Positions 26,555-36,244 are shown, numbered from the stretch's first letter. The stretch is DNA of 64,000 nt from CAVXEH01 sp963805305 (GCA_963805305.1 CAWDTM010000008.1:310001-374000), one strand, 5' to 3'. Notes: generated by a model from the letters alone, not told the origin. Made by a program: numbers and translations.

Positions 26555-26634
26555 GCGCTGCCCGACGACCAGGCGCAACCCTCCACGCGACGGAGGGGCT
26601 GGTAGACTCCGCGGGAATCTCCGCAGGGTGTCGC

Positions 26635-28038
26635 GTGCCTCCGACGATCCGCATCGAGGACCTCCTCGCCGTCACCGGCGGCCGCCTTGTCAGCCCGAGC
26701 CGCGTCGAGGACTTCGCCGGGGCAGGCGTCGACTCGCGGGCGGTCGAGCCGGGCGCTCTGTTCGTGGCCCTTCCCGGCGAGCGGGTGGATGGACATCGCT
26801 TCGTCTCCGACGCGCTGCGGGCGGGTGCGGTCGCCGCGCTCGTCTCCGCCCCGGTCGAGATTCCGGCGGGCACAGATGCCGCGGTGGTCCGCGTGGGCGA
26901 CACCCTCGTCGCGCTGCAGGAGCTGGCCGCGTGGTGGCGGTCCCGTTTCGCGGTCCGGGTCGTGGGCGTCACCGGGTCCACCGGCAAGACCCTCGCCAAG
27001 GAGACGATCGCCGACGTCCTATCGCGGGGACACCGTGTGCTCCGCAACGAGGGAAATCTCAACTCGGAGACCGGTCTTCCCATGACGCTCCTGCGGCTCG
27101 AGCCCGGCGACGAGCTCGCAGTCCTCGAGATGAGCATGTACACGGTCGGCGAGATCGCCCGCCTCGCGGAGATCGCGCGGCCCGAGGTCGGCGTGGTGCT
27201 GGCCGTGCACCCGACCCACCTTGAGCGCGCGGGAAGCATCGAGCGGATCGCCCAGGCCAAGGCCGAGCTGCCGCAGGCCCTGCCGCCAGATGGGCTGGCG
27301 GTCCTCAACGCCGACGACCCACGGGTGGCGGCCATGCGCGCCGTGACGGCCGCGCCGGTGCGCACCTTCGGGGTCGAGTCCGAGGCGGACGTTCGCGCGA
27401 CCGATGTCGTCAGCCACGGGGCGCTCGGCACCGAGTTCACGATGCGCACTCCGTGGGGTGAGCGCCGGATCCGGAGCGGCACTCCCGGCCGGCACCTGGT
27501 GCCGCATGCCCTTGCCGCGGCGGCCGTCGCGGAGCACTTCGCGCTGCCCCTCGACGAGGTGGCCGCCGCCCTGGCGATCGGCAGCAGCGCTCCGCACCGG
27601 ATGATGGTCACCGAGACCGCCAGCGGGGCAACGCTGGTGGATGACACGTACAACGCCTCGCCGGTGAGCGTGCGCGCGGCACTCGCCTTCCTCGCGGAGA
27701 CGCCCGTGCCGACGGGGCGCCGACGCCTCGCCGTGCTGGGCGACATGCTCGAGCTCGGGCCCGAGGAGGAGCGGCTCCACCTCGAGATCGGCGCGGAGGC
27801 CGCATCGCGGCTCGACGCGCTCGTGGCGGTGGGTCCGCGCGGCCGCTGGATCGCGGCTGCCGCTCGCTCGGCTGGGCTGGCTTCGGTCCTGACCGCCGAT
27901 GACGCGGACGACGCGGCGCGTGTCGTGGAGCGCGACCTCGCTCCCGGCGTCGGCGACCTGCTCCTGGTGAAGGGCTCCCGGGGCGTGGAGCTGGATCGGG
28001 TCGTGGAAGCGCTCATCGGGGCAGGGAGCCGCCGCTGA
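26635..28038 (+). CDS. murF: UDP-MurNAc-tripeptide--D-Ala-D-Ala ligase MurF
   Basis: A 467-aa Mur ligase that adds D-Ala-D-Ala to UDP-MurNAc-tripeptide with ATP. N-terminal residues IEDLLAVTGGRL and the DSR motif (GVDSRAVEPGALFVALPG) are MurF-like. The P-loop GVTGSTGKT is at 101-109, with NSETGLPMTLL and DTYNASPVSVRAAL further on. I prefer GTG 26635, which matches the family N-terminus. A TAGACT box at 26603-26608 could be an internal promoter. An in-frame ATG at 26551 overlapping the ftsI stop would add 28 residues. Confidence 0.9.
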   Translation: MPPTIRIEDLLAVTGGRLVSPSRVEDFAGAGVDSRAVEPGALFVALPGERVDGHRFVSDALRAGAVAALVSAPVEIPAGTDAAVVRVGDTLVALQELAAWWRSRFAVRVVGVTGSTGKTLAKETIADVLSRGHRVLRNEGNLNSETGLPMTLLRLEPGDELAVLEMSMYTVGEIARLAEIARPEVGVVLAVHPTHLERAGSIERIAQAKAELPQALPPDGLAVLNADDPRVAAMRAVTAAPVRTFGVESEADVRATDVVSHGALGTEFTMRTPWGERRIRSGTPGRHLVPHALAAAAVAEHFALPLDEVAAALAIGSSAPHRMMVTETASGATLVDDTYNASPVSVRAALAFLAETPVPTGRRRLAVLGDMLELGPEEERLHLEIGAEAASRLDALVAVGPRGRWIAAAARSAGLASVLTADDADDAARVVERDLAPGVGDLLLVKGSRGVELDRVVEALIGAGSRR

Positions 28039-29015
28039 TGCTGGCCATCGTCGTCGGCCTGCTGCTGGCCTTCGGGGGAGTGGTCGCGCTCGCGCCGGTC
28101 TACATCGGCCTCCTGCAGCGACTGGGCTTCGGCAAGCAGATCCGGGTCGAGGGCCCGGAGGGCCATTTCGGCAAGGCCGGCACGCCCACCATGGGCGGCA
28201 TGCTCATGATCGTGGTGGTCATGTTCCTGGCCATGGCCATGCGCATCGAGGACGTCAGCACGCTGACGCCCATGCTGACCCTGGTCGGCGTGGGGATTCT
28301 TGGAGCCATCGACGACTACGTGAATGCCCAGACCGGCATCGGCATGCGAGGACGCTACAAGCTGATCTGGCAGACGCTGGTGGCGCTGCTGGCGGCGTGG
28401 TACATCCAGCGTCACTTCCTCATCAACGAGATCAACGTCCCGCTCGTTGGCGACGTGGGCATCCTGCCCATCCTCTTCATCCTCTTCGTGGCGTTCGTCA
28501 TCGTCGCGATGAGCAATGGTGTGAACCTGACCGACGGCCTGGACGGGCTGGCCGGCGGGGTGCTCATCTTCAGCTTCGTGGCGTACCTGCTCATCGCGCT
28601 GGTCGCCGTCCCGGGGAAGGAGTCGCAGCCGCACCTGGCCGTCTTCTGCGCGCTGATCATCGGTGCCCTGATGGGATTCCTGTGGTTCAACGTCCACCCC
28701 GCGCAGATCTTCATGGGAGACTCGGGCGCCCTGGGCCTGGGAGCCACCCTGGCGGTGGTGGCGACGATCACCACCCAGCTGCTGCTGCTGGCCGTGATCG
28801 GTGTCGTCTTCCTGGCGGTCACCCTGTCGGTCGTCCTGCAGGTCGGCTCGTTCAAGCTTCGCGGCCGGCGGATCTTCCGCATGGCGCCGCTCCAGCACCA
28901 TTTCGAGCTGATCGGCTGGGCGGAGGAGAAGATCACCGTCCGCTTCTGGATCGTCTCCGCCCTGGCGGGCCTCCTGGGCTTCAGCCTCTTCCTGGCGACG
29001 GTGAACGGGCTGTAG
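28038..29015 (+). CDS. mraY: Phospho-MurNAc-pentapeptide translocase MraY
   Basis: A 325-aa integral membrane enzyme that makes lipid I from UDP-MurNAc-pentapeptide and undecaprenyl phosphate. About ten helices are predicted. Signature segments are GTPTMGGMLMIV, GAIDDYVN (catalytic Asp pair), NGVNLTDGLDGLAGG and APLQHHFELIGWAEEKITVRFW, with FMGDSGALGLG. The ATG overlaps the murF stop (TGATG). Confidence 0.95.
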   Translation: MLAIVVGLLLAFGGVVALAPVYIGLLQRLGFGKQIRVEGPEGHFGKAGTPTMGGMLMIVVVMFLAMAMRIEDVSTLTPMLTLVGVGILGAIDDYVNAQTGIGMRGRYKLIWQTLVALLAAWYIQRHFLINEINVPLVGDVGILPILFILFVAFVIVAMSNGVNLTDGLDGLAGGVLIFSFVAYLLIALVAVPGKESQPHLAVFCALIIGALMGFLWFNVHPAQIFMGDSGALGLGATLAVVATITTQLLLLAVIGVVFLAVTLSVVLQVGSFKLRGRRIFRMAPLQHHFELIGWAEEKITVRFWIVSALAGLLGFSLFLATVNGL

Positions 29016-29023
29016 GTGGACCG

Positions 29024-30463
29024 ATGATGACCGCCCGCCAGCCTGTCCGTTCGCGCGCCGACCTGGTCGGCCGTCGCGTGATGGTGCTTGGCCTGGCCCG
29101 ATCGGGCGTCGCGGCCGCCCGCTACCTGGCCGATGCCGGCGCGGCGGTCACCGCCTACGACCGACGATCACCCGACGAGCTCGCCGCCGCCGCCGCCTCG
29201 CTCGCCGGCCGGCAGGTCGAGCTGGCCCTGGGGATCACCCCCGGCGAGGCAGCCGGGCTGGTCGCGGCGGCCGATCTGCTCGTAACCAGCCCGTCGATCT
29301 CCGCGCGCTTCCCGACCACCGACGCGTGGCTGCGCGAGGCGCTCGCCGCGGCCGAGTCCGGCGGGGTCGAGCTCGTGAGCGAGGTGGAGCTCTTCCTCCG
29401 CCTGACCCGGGCACAGATCCTGGCGGTGACCGGGACGAAGGGCAAGACCACGACCACCGCGCTGCTTGGCGCCATCCTCGCGGAGGCAGGGGTGCCCCAC
29501 GTGGTGGGCGGCAACATCGGGCAGCCGCTCGTCGAGAGCGCGGACGACCTCGACGCCGCGACGTGGGCGGTCCTCGAGCTCTCCGAGCTCCAGCTGCCGA
29601 CAATCTCACGCGGGGCCCGGGTGGCGGTCTACACGAACATCCTGGCGGATCACCTCGATCGCCACGGGACGGTGGATGCCTATCGCGCGGTGAAGGCGCG
29701 CCTGGCGCAGCTCACGGTGGCGCAGGGCGGGGCGCTGATCCTCAATGCCGACGACCCAGGCTGCCGGGCCCTGGCGGAATCGCTGGAGGGCGGCGAGATC
29801 CATTGGTACCTCGGAGCGGACGAACGGCGCGAGGCCTGGGAGGCCGATGGCTGGCTCCACCTCGGTCCGGATCGGCTCATGCCGGTGGCCGACGTGCCGC
29901 TGCCCGGTGCCCACCTGCGCGCCGATGTCCTCGCCGCGGCGCTCGGAGCTCGCCGGGCCGGCGTCGGTACGCCTGCCATCGCGCAGGCGATCCGGGCCTT
30001 CCGGGGCGTGCCGCACCGGCTCGAGACGCTGGGATCCCGGGACGGGGTGCGCTGGGTCAACGACTCGCAGGCGACGATCCCGGCCGCCGCAACGGCCGCC
30101 CTGGATGCTTTCGGCGCCGCCCCGCTGGTGGTCATCGCCGGAGGGAAGGACAAGGGCCTCGACTACGGAGAGCTCGCGGATCGCATCGCGGCGCGCTGCC
30201 GGGCCGCCATCCTCCTGGGAGAGACCGCGCCGGAGCTGGCCAGGCTGGTCGGGGACCGCCGCCCCGTGCGACGAGCCGGCTCCATGGACGAGGCCGTGGC
30301 GATCGCCGCCGAGATCGCGCGTCCCGGGGATGTCGTGCTCCTATCGCCGGCGGCCGCGAGCTTCGACATGTTCACCGACTACGCGGCCCGCGGAGAGGCC
30401 TTCCGCGCGGCCGCCATTGCCATTGGCGTGACAGCGGCCGACGCGGGAGACGAGGAACGATGA
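29024..30463 (+). CDS. murD: UDP-MurNAc-L-Ala--D-Glu ligase MurD
   Basis: A 479-aa Mur ligase adding D-Glu to UDP-MurNAc-L-Ala. The N-terminal Rossmann domain has GRRVMVLGLARSGVAAARYL, and the P-loop is VTGTKGKTTTTALLGAI. ELSELQLPT and NDSQATIPAAATAAL are MurD features, followed by VIAGGKDKGLDY. The ATG at 29024 or 29027 follows AGGTGG. It overlaps ftsW by ATGA. Confidence 0.94.
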   Translation: MMTARQPVRSRADLVGRRVMVLGLARSGVAAARYLADAGAAVTAYDRRSPDELAAAAASLAGRQVELALGITPGEAAGLVAAADLLVTSPSISARFPTTDAWLREALAAAESGGVELVSEVELFLRLTRAQILAVTGTKGKTTTTALLGAILAEAGVPHVVGGNIGQPLVESADDLDAATWAVLELSELQLPTISRGARVAVYTNILADHLDRHGTVDAYRAVKARLAQLTVAQGGALILNADDPGCRALAESLEGGEIHWYLGADERREAWEADGWLHLGPDRLMPVADVPLPGAHLRADVLAAALGARRAGVGTPAIAQAIRAFRGVPHRLETLGSRDGVRWVNDSQATIPAAATAALDAFGAAPLVVIAGGKDKGLDYGELADRIAARCRAAILLGETAPELARLVGDRRPVRRAGSMDEAVAIAAEIARPGDVVLLSPAAASFDMFTDYAARGEAFRAAAIAIGVTAADAGDEER

Positions 30464-31728
30464 CCGCGGGTGCCGTGGCCGCCGCCTCCGCGCGCCGCCG
30501 GCGGGACCGGAGCGGCGTGCAGCGCGACCGCCATCAGCCGTCGTATCCGCTCCTGGTGGCGGTCATCGGGCTCGTGGCCGCCGGCGTGGTGATGGTCTAC
30601 TCCGCCTCCTCGGTGCGGGCCTACTTCTCGTCCGACGATCCGTCGATGTACGGGATCCAGCAGCTCATCTGGGCCGGCCTCGGGGTCGGGGCCATGATCC
30701 TTGCCAGTCGCATCGACTTCCGATGGCTGCGGTACATGGCGATCCCGGCCTACGTGCTGACCATGGCCCTGCTCGTCGCGGTGCTCATCCCGGGGATCGG
30801 CACGTCGGTCGCGGGCTCTCGGCGCTGGATCGTCCTGCCGGGCATGGGCGGGTTCCAGCCCGCCGAGCTGGCCAAGCTGGCGATCGTCCTCTACCTAGCC
30901 CACTGGCTTGACCGGCGCGGGGCGACGGCCGGCAGCTTCTGGAACGGGCTCGTGCCGTTCAGCCTGCTCGTCGCACCGGCGTTCCTGCTCATCTCGCTCG
31001 AGCCCGATCTCGGGACGGCGGGCGTGTTCGTCGTGGCCGCGCTATCGGTCTTCTTCATGGCCGGCGCCAACCTCCTGTACCTGGGCGCCATCGGCTCGGC
31101 CGTGGTTGCAGCGGCCGTCTTGATGATCACGAGCACGCCGTACCAGCTCCAGCGCGTGGAGAACTTCCTGGATCCCTTCCGCGACCCGCTGCACACCGGC
31201 TACAACGCCGTGCAGGCGCTCATGGCGCTCGCCCTGGGCGGGGTGACCGGGCTGGGCCTGGGCGCGTCCCGCCAGAAGTTCCTCTACCTGCCCGCGCCAT
31301 CCACGGACTTCATCTTCGCGATCATCGGCGAGGAGTGGGGGCTGGTCGGGACGCTCGTCGTCGTCGCCCTCTTCCTGGTCATCGCCTACCAGGGCTACAA
31401 GATCGCGATCCATGCGCCGGACACGTTCTCCGGCCTCCTCGCCTGCGGCCTCACGACCTGGCTCGTCGTCCAGGCTTTCGTCAACATGGCCGTGGTGACC
31501 GCCCTCGCGCCGGTCACCGGGATTCCGCTGCCGTTCATCAGCTACGGCGGCTCGGCGCTCACCATCAACCTCGTGGCCGTGGGGATCCTGCTCTCCATCA
31601 GCCGCGAGACCACGCAGTCAGGATCCTTGCTCGATGCGGTGTTCGGTGTCGGGCGGCGGGACCGGCGGGCACATCTACCCCGCGCTGGCCGTCGCACGGG
31701 CTCTGCGCGACGCGCAGCCCGACCTTGA
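30460..31728 (+). CDS. ftsW: Septal peptidoglycan polymerase FtsW (SEDS family)
   Basis: A 422-aa SEDS glycosyltransferase that polymerises lipid II with FtsI. Ten helices fit the sequence. Family motifs include GSRRWI, FQPAELAKLAIVLYLAHWL (catalytic Asp/Glu region), SLEPDLGTAGV, GLGLGASRQKFLYLPAPSTDFIFAIIGEE and PFISYGGSALT. The 30-residue basic tail after ETTQSGSLLDAVFG is encoded in a 95-nt overlap with murG, so it is probably a tolerated extension rather than a conserved part. Confidence 0.93.
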   Translation: MTAGAVAAASARRRRDRSGVQRDRHQPSYPLLVAVIGLVAAGVVMVYSASSVRAYFSSDDPSMYGIQQLIWAGLGVGAMILASRIDFRWLRYMAIPAYVLTMALLVAVLIPGIGTSVAGSRRWIVLPGMGGFQPAELAKLAIVLYLAHWLDRRGATAGSFWNGLVPFSLLVAPAFLLISLEPDLGTAGVFVVAALSVFFMAGANLLYLGAIGSAVVAAAVLMITSTPYQLQRVENFLDPFRDPLHTGYNAVQALMALALGGVTGLGLGASRQKFLYLPAPSTDFIFAIIGEEWGLVGTLVVVALFLVIAYQGYKIAIHAPDTFSGLLACGLTTWLVVQAFVNMAVVTALAPVTGIPLPFISYGGSALTINLVAVGILLSISRETTQSGSLLDAVFGVGRRDRRAHLPRAGRRTGSARRAARP

Positions 31729-32761
31729 GCTGAGCTACATCGGCGGAGTTCGCGGCCTGGAGCGCAGGCTCGTGGGCGACGCCGGCGTGCTGCCATACCA
31801 CCAATTGGTGGTGCGCTCGCTGCGCACAGCCGGCCGCGACGTGCACGTCGTGCTGGACCCGCTGCGGGTCGCCGCAAGCGTCCCGCAGGCCTGGCTCCTT
31901 CTCGGCCGGCTCCGGCCGGCCGCGATCTTCAGCACCGGTGGCTACCTTGCCATGCCGCTGGTGGTCGCCGCGCGAGCACGGGGCATTCCCACCCTGGTCT
32001 GGGAGGGCAACGTGATCGCGGGGCGCTCGACGCGCGCCGTCGGCAGGGTCGCCACGCGGGTGGCGGTCTCCTTCCCGCCCACCCTCGCCGCGTTTCCCGG
32101 GCGCTCGTTCGTGTCCGGCACCCCCATTCGCTCGTTCGAGGGGGTCGATCGCGCGGCGGCGCGTGCAGCGCTGGGCGTCGAGGCGGATGATCGGCTCATG
32201 CTCGTCTTCGGAGGCTCCCAGGCGGTCACCACCCTGAACCGCGCGGTGGAAGGCGCCCTGCCGTCGCTGGTCGGCGAATGGCGGATCCTGCACGTGGCCG
32301 GCGCCACCGGGCTCGCCGATGCGCAGCGGGCGAGGGACGGACTGGCCGAGCGCCTGCGTGATCGCTACCGACCGGAGGCCTTCATCGCCGACGGAATGGG
32401 GCCTGCTCTCGTCGCGGCGGACCTGGTCGTGGGACGCGCGGGATCGTCCACCTGCGCCGAGGTGGCCGCCACCGGCACGCCATCGATCCTAGTGCCCTAT
32501 CCACACGCCGGCGCGCACCAGGACGCGAACGCGAGCTGGCTTGGCGACCAGGGCGCGGCGGTCGTCATTGCGGACCATGCCCTGTCGGCCGAACGACTCG
32601 TGGCGGAGGCTCGACGCCTGCGCGACGACACGGTGCGGCTCTCGATGGCCGACGCCGCGCGCCGGCTCGGGCGTCCCCACGCGGCCGAGGCCCTCGCGGC
32701 GGAGCTGCTCGCGATGGCCACCGGTGCGGCGCTCCCGTCCGAAACCGGGACGGCCGCATGA
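31634..32761 (+). CDS. murG: UDP-GlcNAc--lipid I GlcNAc transferase MurG
   Basis: A 375-aa GT28 enzyme that makes lipid II. The N-terminal Gly-rich loop SGGGTGGHIYPALAVA starts at residue 6, and GGYLAMPLVVAAR and WEGNVIAGRSTR follow. The C-domain donor site has VFGGSQAVTTLNRAV, GRAGSSTCAEVAATGTPSILVPYPHAGAHQDANA. The start must be 31634, since the Gly-rich loop begins at once, so the 95-nt overlap with ftsW is real. It overlaps murB by ATGA. Confidence 0.93.
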   Translation: MRCSVSGGGTGGHIYPALAVARALRDAQPDLELSYIGGVRGLERRLVGDAGVLPYHQLVVRSLRTAGRDVHVVLDPLRVAASVPQAWLLLGRLRPAAIFSTGGYLAMPLVVAARARGIPTLVWEGNVIAGRSTRAVGRVATRVAVSFPPTLAAFPGRSFVSGTPIRSFEGVDRAAARAALGVEADDRLMLVFGGSQAVTTLNRAVEGALPSLVGEWRILHVAGATGLADAQRARDGLAERLRDRYRPEAFIADGMGPALVAADLVVGRAGSSTCAEVAATGTPSILVPYPHAGAHQDANASWLGDQGAAVVIADHALSAERLVAEARRLRDDTVRLSMADAARRLGRPHAAEALAAELLAMATGAALPSETGTAA

Positions 32762-33702
32762 GCAGCCGAACAGGCGGGGAGCTCGCCCGACTCGATGCGC
32801 TGGCCGCGGAGCGGGAGATCGCGCTCGAACGGGACGCCCCGCTGGCGCCGTTCACAACGCTCCGGGTCGGAGGTCCGGCAGATCGACTGCTCGTGGCCCG
32901 CGACCGGTCCACGCTCCTCGCGGGCCTGCGGCTCGCGCGCGACGCGGGCGCACCGTGCTTTGTGCTCGGCAACGGCAGCGACCTCGTGGTCGCGGATGCC
33001 GGGGTGCGTGGCCTGGTGCTGCGCAACCGGGCCCGGTCGGTGACGGTCGAGGGCACGACCGTCGACGCCGACGCGGGCGCGGCGATGGCCATGCTGGTGA
33101 AGCGCTGCGTGGGTGCCGGCCTGGAAGGGCTCGAGTTCGGCATCAGCATCCCCGGCACGCTCGGCGGGGCGGTCTGGGCCAACGCGGGCGCCCACGGTCG
33201 CGAGATGCGCGACGTGGTCATCAGCGTCGAATCGTGGAGCGCGGCGGCCGACGAGACGGTGAGCAACGGGGCGAAGGCCTGCGCCTTCGCATACCGGGAG
33301 TCGCGGTTCAAGCACAGCGGCGAGACGGTGATTGCAGCGACGCTCCGGCTCCAGCGCGGCGACCCCGCGGCCGTCGCGGCACGCGTGGCGGAGCATCAGG
33401 CCCAGCGCCTGGCAACGCAGCCGCTGGCGGACCAGAACGCGGGGAGCGTCTTCCGCAACCCGCCGGGCGACTTCGCGGGGCGTCTCGCCGACGCAGCCGG
33501 CCTCAAGGGATTCCGGATCGGCACCGCGAGCGTGAGCACGAAGCACGCGAACTTCATCGTCAGCGACCGCGGCGGGACAGCAGCGGACGTCCGCGCCGTC
33601 GGCGAGCACGTCCGACGGCTGGTCGCGGACCGCTTCGGCGTAGCACTCCAGTACGAGATCGAGTTCGTCGGCGACTGGTCGGCACCGGAGGAGCAGCCAT
33701 GA
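32758..33702 (+). CDS. murB: UDP-N-acetylenolpyruvoylglucosamine reductase MurB
   Basis: A 314-aa FAD enzyme that reduces UDP-GlcNAc-enolpyruvate with NADPH to UDP-MurNAc. FTTLRVGGPADRLL, VLGNGSDLVVAD and GLEFGISIPGTLGGAVWANAGAHG form the FAD domain; YRESRFK follows. NAGSVFRNPPGDFAGRLADAAGLKG holds the catalytic Ser. The size fits the shorter type II enzymes. murC, usually upstream, is missing here. It overlaps ddl by ATGA. Confidence 0.93.
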   Translation: MSSRTGGELARLDALAAEREIALERDAPLAPFTTLRVGGPADRLLVARDRSTLLAGLRLARDAGAPCFVLGNGSDLVVADAGVRGLVLRNRARSVTVEGTTVDADAGAAMAMLVKRCVGAGLEGLEFGISIPGTLGGAVWANAGAHGREMRDVVISVESWSAAADETVSNGAKACAFAYRESRFKHSGETVIAATLRLQRGDPAAVAARVAEHQAQRLATQPLADQNAGSVFRNPPGDFAGRLADAAGLKGFRIGTASVSTKHANFIVSDRGGTAADVRAVGEHVRRLVADRFGVALQYEIEFVGDWSAPEEQP

Positions 33703-34859
33703 CCCTGCCCGATTCGTCCCGCCTCCGGGTGGGCGTCTTTGCCGGCGGACGCTCCGCCGAGCACGAGGTGAGCATCAGCTCGGCCGAGGCGGTGCTGCGT
33801 GCCATCGACAGGACGCGCTTCACGCCGTATCTGATCTACATCGATCGTGACGGCCGATGGCATCTGCCCGCCGGTCCGGCGCCCGAGCTCGGCGAGAGCT
33901 CCCTGGCGGCCCTGCTCGGCGCCGAGACGCCCACGACACAGGTCGCGCGCCTGCGGGCGGGGGCAGGGCTGCCGGTATCGACCGGGGGAGGCAGCGGCGC
34001 GCTCGAGTCGCGAAACGCCCTGCGGTCGCTCGCCGAGGCGATCGACATCGCATTCCTCGTCGTCCACGGTCCGTTCGGCGAGGACGGGACCCTGCAGGGC
34101 TTCCTGGAGATGGCGGGCATCCCATACACCGGGGCCGGGGTGCTGGCCAGCGCGGTGGCGATGGACAAGATCGTCTTCAAGGACCTGATGCGGGGTCATG
34201 GCCTGCCGGTGCTCGACTATGCGTGGTTCCGTCGGTCGGCCTGGCGCTCCTCGACGGAGCGGGTGCTGCGCGACGCCCTGGCCGCGACGGGGGAGCGGTG
34301 CGTCGTGAAGCCCGCCCGCCTCGGGAGCAGCGTGGGCATGACCCTGGTCCACGGGGAGGACGAGCTGCCGGCGGCGCTCGACGAGGCGTTCCGCTTCGAT
34401 TCCAAGGCGATCGTCGAGCGCTATCTGCCGCACGCGCGCGAGCTCGAATGCGGTGTCCTTGGCAACGAGGAGCCGATCGTCTTCGAGCCCGGCGAGGTGC
34501 GCAGCCACCACGAGTGGTACGACTACGAGTCGAAGTACGTGGAAGGCATGGCGGATGTCGATGCCAGGGCGGACGTCGACGGCGCGCTCGCCGCGCGCGT
34601 CAAGGATCTGGCGCTGGCCGCCTACCGTGCCGTGGACGCGGCGGGCCTCGCGCGCGTGGACTTCCTCGTCAACCCCGACGGCGCGTACATCAGCGAGATG
34701 AACACGCTACCCGGTTTCACCGCGACGAGCATGTACCCCCGCCAGGCTGAGCTTGCCGGCATCGGGTTCGGTGAGCTGATCGCGCGCCTCGTCGACCTTG
34801 GGCTCGCGGCCTCCGCCGCCGAGGAGTCGCGGGCCGGCGGGGCAGGGGACCCGGCGTGA
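33699..34859 (+). CDS. ddl: D-alanine--D-alanine ligase
   Basis: A 386-aa ATP-grasp ligase joining two D-Ala for MurF. RVGVFAGGRSAEHEVSISSA is the N-terminal signature. HGPFGEDGTLQGFLEMAGIPYTG and the ATP-grasp motifs VVKPARLGSSVGM, VERYLPHARELECGVLG and ISEMNTLPGFTATSMYP are complete. The Tyr of the Y/F selector region is seen in YDYESKY. It overlaps ftsQ by GTGA. Confidence 0.94.
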   Translation: MTLPDSSRLRVGVFAGGRSAEHEVSISSAEAVLRAIDRTRFTPYLIYIDRDGRWHLPAGPAPELGESSLAALLGAETPTTQVARLRAGAGLPVSTGGGSGALESRNALRSLAEAIDIAFLVVHGPFGEDGTLQGFLEMAGIPYTGAGVLASAVAMDKIVFKDLMRGHGLPVLDYAWFRRSAWRSSTERVLRDALAATGERCVVKPARLGSSVGMTLVHGEDELPAALDEAFRFDSKAIVERYLPHARELECGVLGNEEPIVFEPGEVRSHHEWYDYESKYVEGMADVDARADVDGALAARVKDLALAAYRAVDAAGLARVDFLVNPDGAYISEMNTLPGFTATSMYPRQAELAGIGFGELIARLVDLGLAASAAEESRAGGAGDPA

Positions 34860-35827
34860 AGGTCAAGCGCGGCACCGGCGCCCAACCTCGCCCGCTGCCG
34901 AGCCAATCGCGTCCGTCATCCGGTTCGCGGGGAGCTGGCCGCCGCGCCCCTGCGCCTTCGACTCGTCCGCGACGGGGCGCGGCGCATGCCCGGAAAGGCG
35001 GAACCCGCCTGCGCATGCCCCGGTTCTCCCGCGGAGCGTCCGGCGGAAGGATCCTTGCCGCCCTCCTGGCGCTCGCCTTCGCCGGCGGCCTGCTCTTCTG
35101 TGTCAACGGACCGTGGCTCCGCGTCTCGTCGATCGCGTGGGCGGGGACCCGCTACACCTCGGCGGACCGCCTGACGGCGGTCCTCGACCCGGTGCGTGGC
35201 GAGAGCCTGCTTGCCGTGGACTCCGCGTCGCTCGCCGAACGCCTCGCCACGCTCCCGGCCGTTGCGTCGGCCCGGGTCGAGACGCGCTTCCCGAACGGCG
35301 TTTCGGTCCAGGTCGTCGAGAAGGAGCCGGCCAGCGTGTGGCGGACTCCGGCCGTCCAGCTGGTGGTCGGCAGCGACGGAACCGTCTTCGGCGAGGTGGC
35401 CCTGAGCGCCACGCTGCCGTCGGATCTGGCGAGCCTCCCGTACATCATCGACCAGCGCCAGGCATCACGGAACATCATCATCGGCGACCGGATCCCGGCC
35501 GACGTGATGGCCACCGCGCTCCAGCTGGAGCGGGTCGCTCCGGCGGCGATGGGGTCGTCCGCGAAGGGGTTCTCGGTCGTGCTCGACGACACCTGCGGCT
35601 ACACCCTGCGGCCGCGTCCATCGGGCACCTGGCAGGCCGTCTTCGGGCTGTACGGCCTCGACATTGGCGATGCCGCCGCGGTCGACACGCGCATCGCCGC
35701 CCAGGTCGCGGCGGTTAGGACCCTGTTTGCCGCGCACCGCGAGAACACGGTGGGCTGGGTGGATGCCCGCAACCCGGGGAAGGTATATTGGCGGGCGAAC
35801 GGCCCGGGTGGCTCGGACGCATGCTGA
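34856..35827 (+). CDS. ftsQ: Cell division protein FtsQ/DivIB
   Basis: A 323-aa bitopic protein. The long basic, Ser/Pro-rich cytoplasmic tail (about 60 residues) precedes one helix (RILAALLALAFAGGLLFCV). A POTRA domain follows (WLRVSSIAWAGTRYTSADRLTAVL...LPAVASARVETRFPNGVSVQVVEKEPA with FPNGVSVQVVEKEPA typical). A beta domain completes it. It bridges early and late divisome proteins. Translation is coupled to ddl. Confidence 0.88.
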   Translation: MKVKRGTGAQPRPLPSQSRPSSGSRGAGRRAPAPSTRPRRGAAHARKGGTRLRMPRFSRGASGGRILAALLALAFAGGLLFCVNGPWLRVSSIAWAGTRYTSADRLTAVLDPVRGESLLAVDSASLAERLATLPAVASARVETRFPNGVSVQVVEKEPASVWRTPAVQLVVGSDGTVFGEVALSATLPSDLASLPYIIDQRQASRNIIIGDRIPADVMATALQLERVAPAAMGSSAKGFSVVLDDTCGYTLRPRPSGTWQAVFGLYGLDIGDAAAVDTRIAAQVAAVRTLFAAHRENTVGWVDARNPGKVYWRANGPGGSDAC

Positions 35828-35872
35828 CGTCGGCCCGCGGTCCCCATCCTGCGGCTATCGGTACCCTCCCTG

Positions 35873-36196
35873 ATGTGGCTTCCCCTGATCGGCCTCGCGG
35901 TCGGAGTCGCGCTCGGGCTCATCTTCGGCGTCAACGTCAGCCCCGACCTGGCGCGCTACAGCGCGGTCGGGATCCTGGCCGGCCTCGACTCGGTCCTGGG
36001 CGCCATCCGCGCTCAGCTCGACGCGCACTACGACAACCGCGTCTTCCTTTCCGGATTCGTGACGAACGCGCTCGTCGCGGTCCTGCTGACCTTCGTCGGC
36101 GATCGACTGGGAATCGACCTGTACCTGGTCGCCCTGTTCGCGTTCGGCCTGCGCATCTTCCAAAACGTGGCGCTCATCCGGCGCCACTTCCTGTAA
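35873..36196 (+). CDS. sbp: Small basic protein, DUF1290 family
   Basis: A 107-aa membrane protein with three helices: LPLIGLAVGVALGLIFGV, SAVGILAGLDSVLGAIRA and LSGFVTNALVAVLLTFVG, then a final LYLVALFAFGLRIFQN. Proteins of this family (Bacillus Sbp) lie between ftsQ and ftsA/ftsZ in Gram-positive and related bacteria. The function is not known. Its presence argues for a monoderm-type division cluster. Confidence 0.85.
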   Translation: MWLPLIGLAVGVALGLIFGVNVSPDLARYSAVGILAGLDSVLGAIRAQLDAHYDNRVFLSGFVTNALVAVLLTFVGDRLGIDLYLVALFAFGLRIFQNVALIRRHFL

Positions 36197-36244
36197 GGTC
36201 GATTCATCTGGGCGCCCCTCGCCGGGCGCACGTCAGGAGGTAGC

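Noticed and set aside
26409..28901. A very long open frame on the minus strand opposite ftsI, murF and mraY
   Set aside because: High-GC genes leave long open frames on the other strand. The plus-strand genes have full catalytic motifs, and the antisense translation is low-complexity with no domain.
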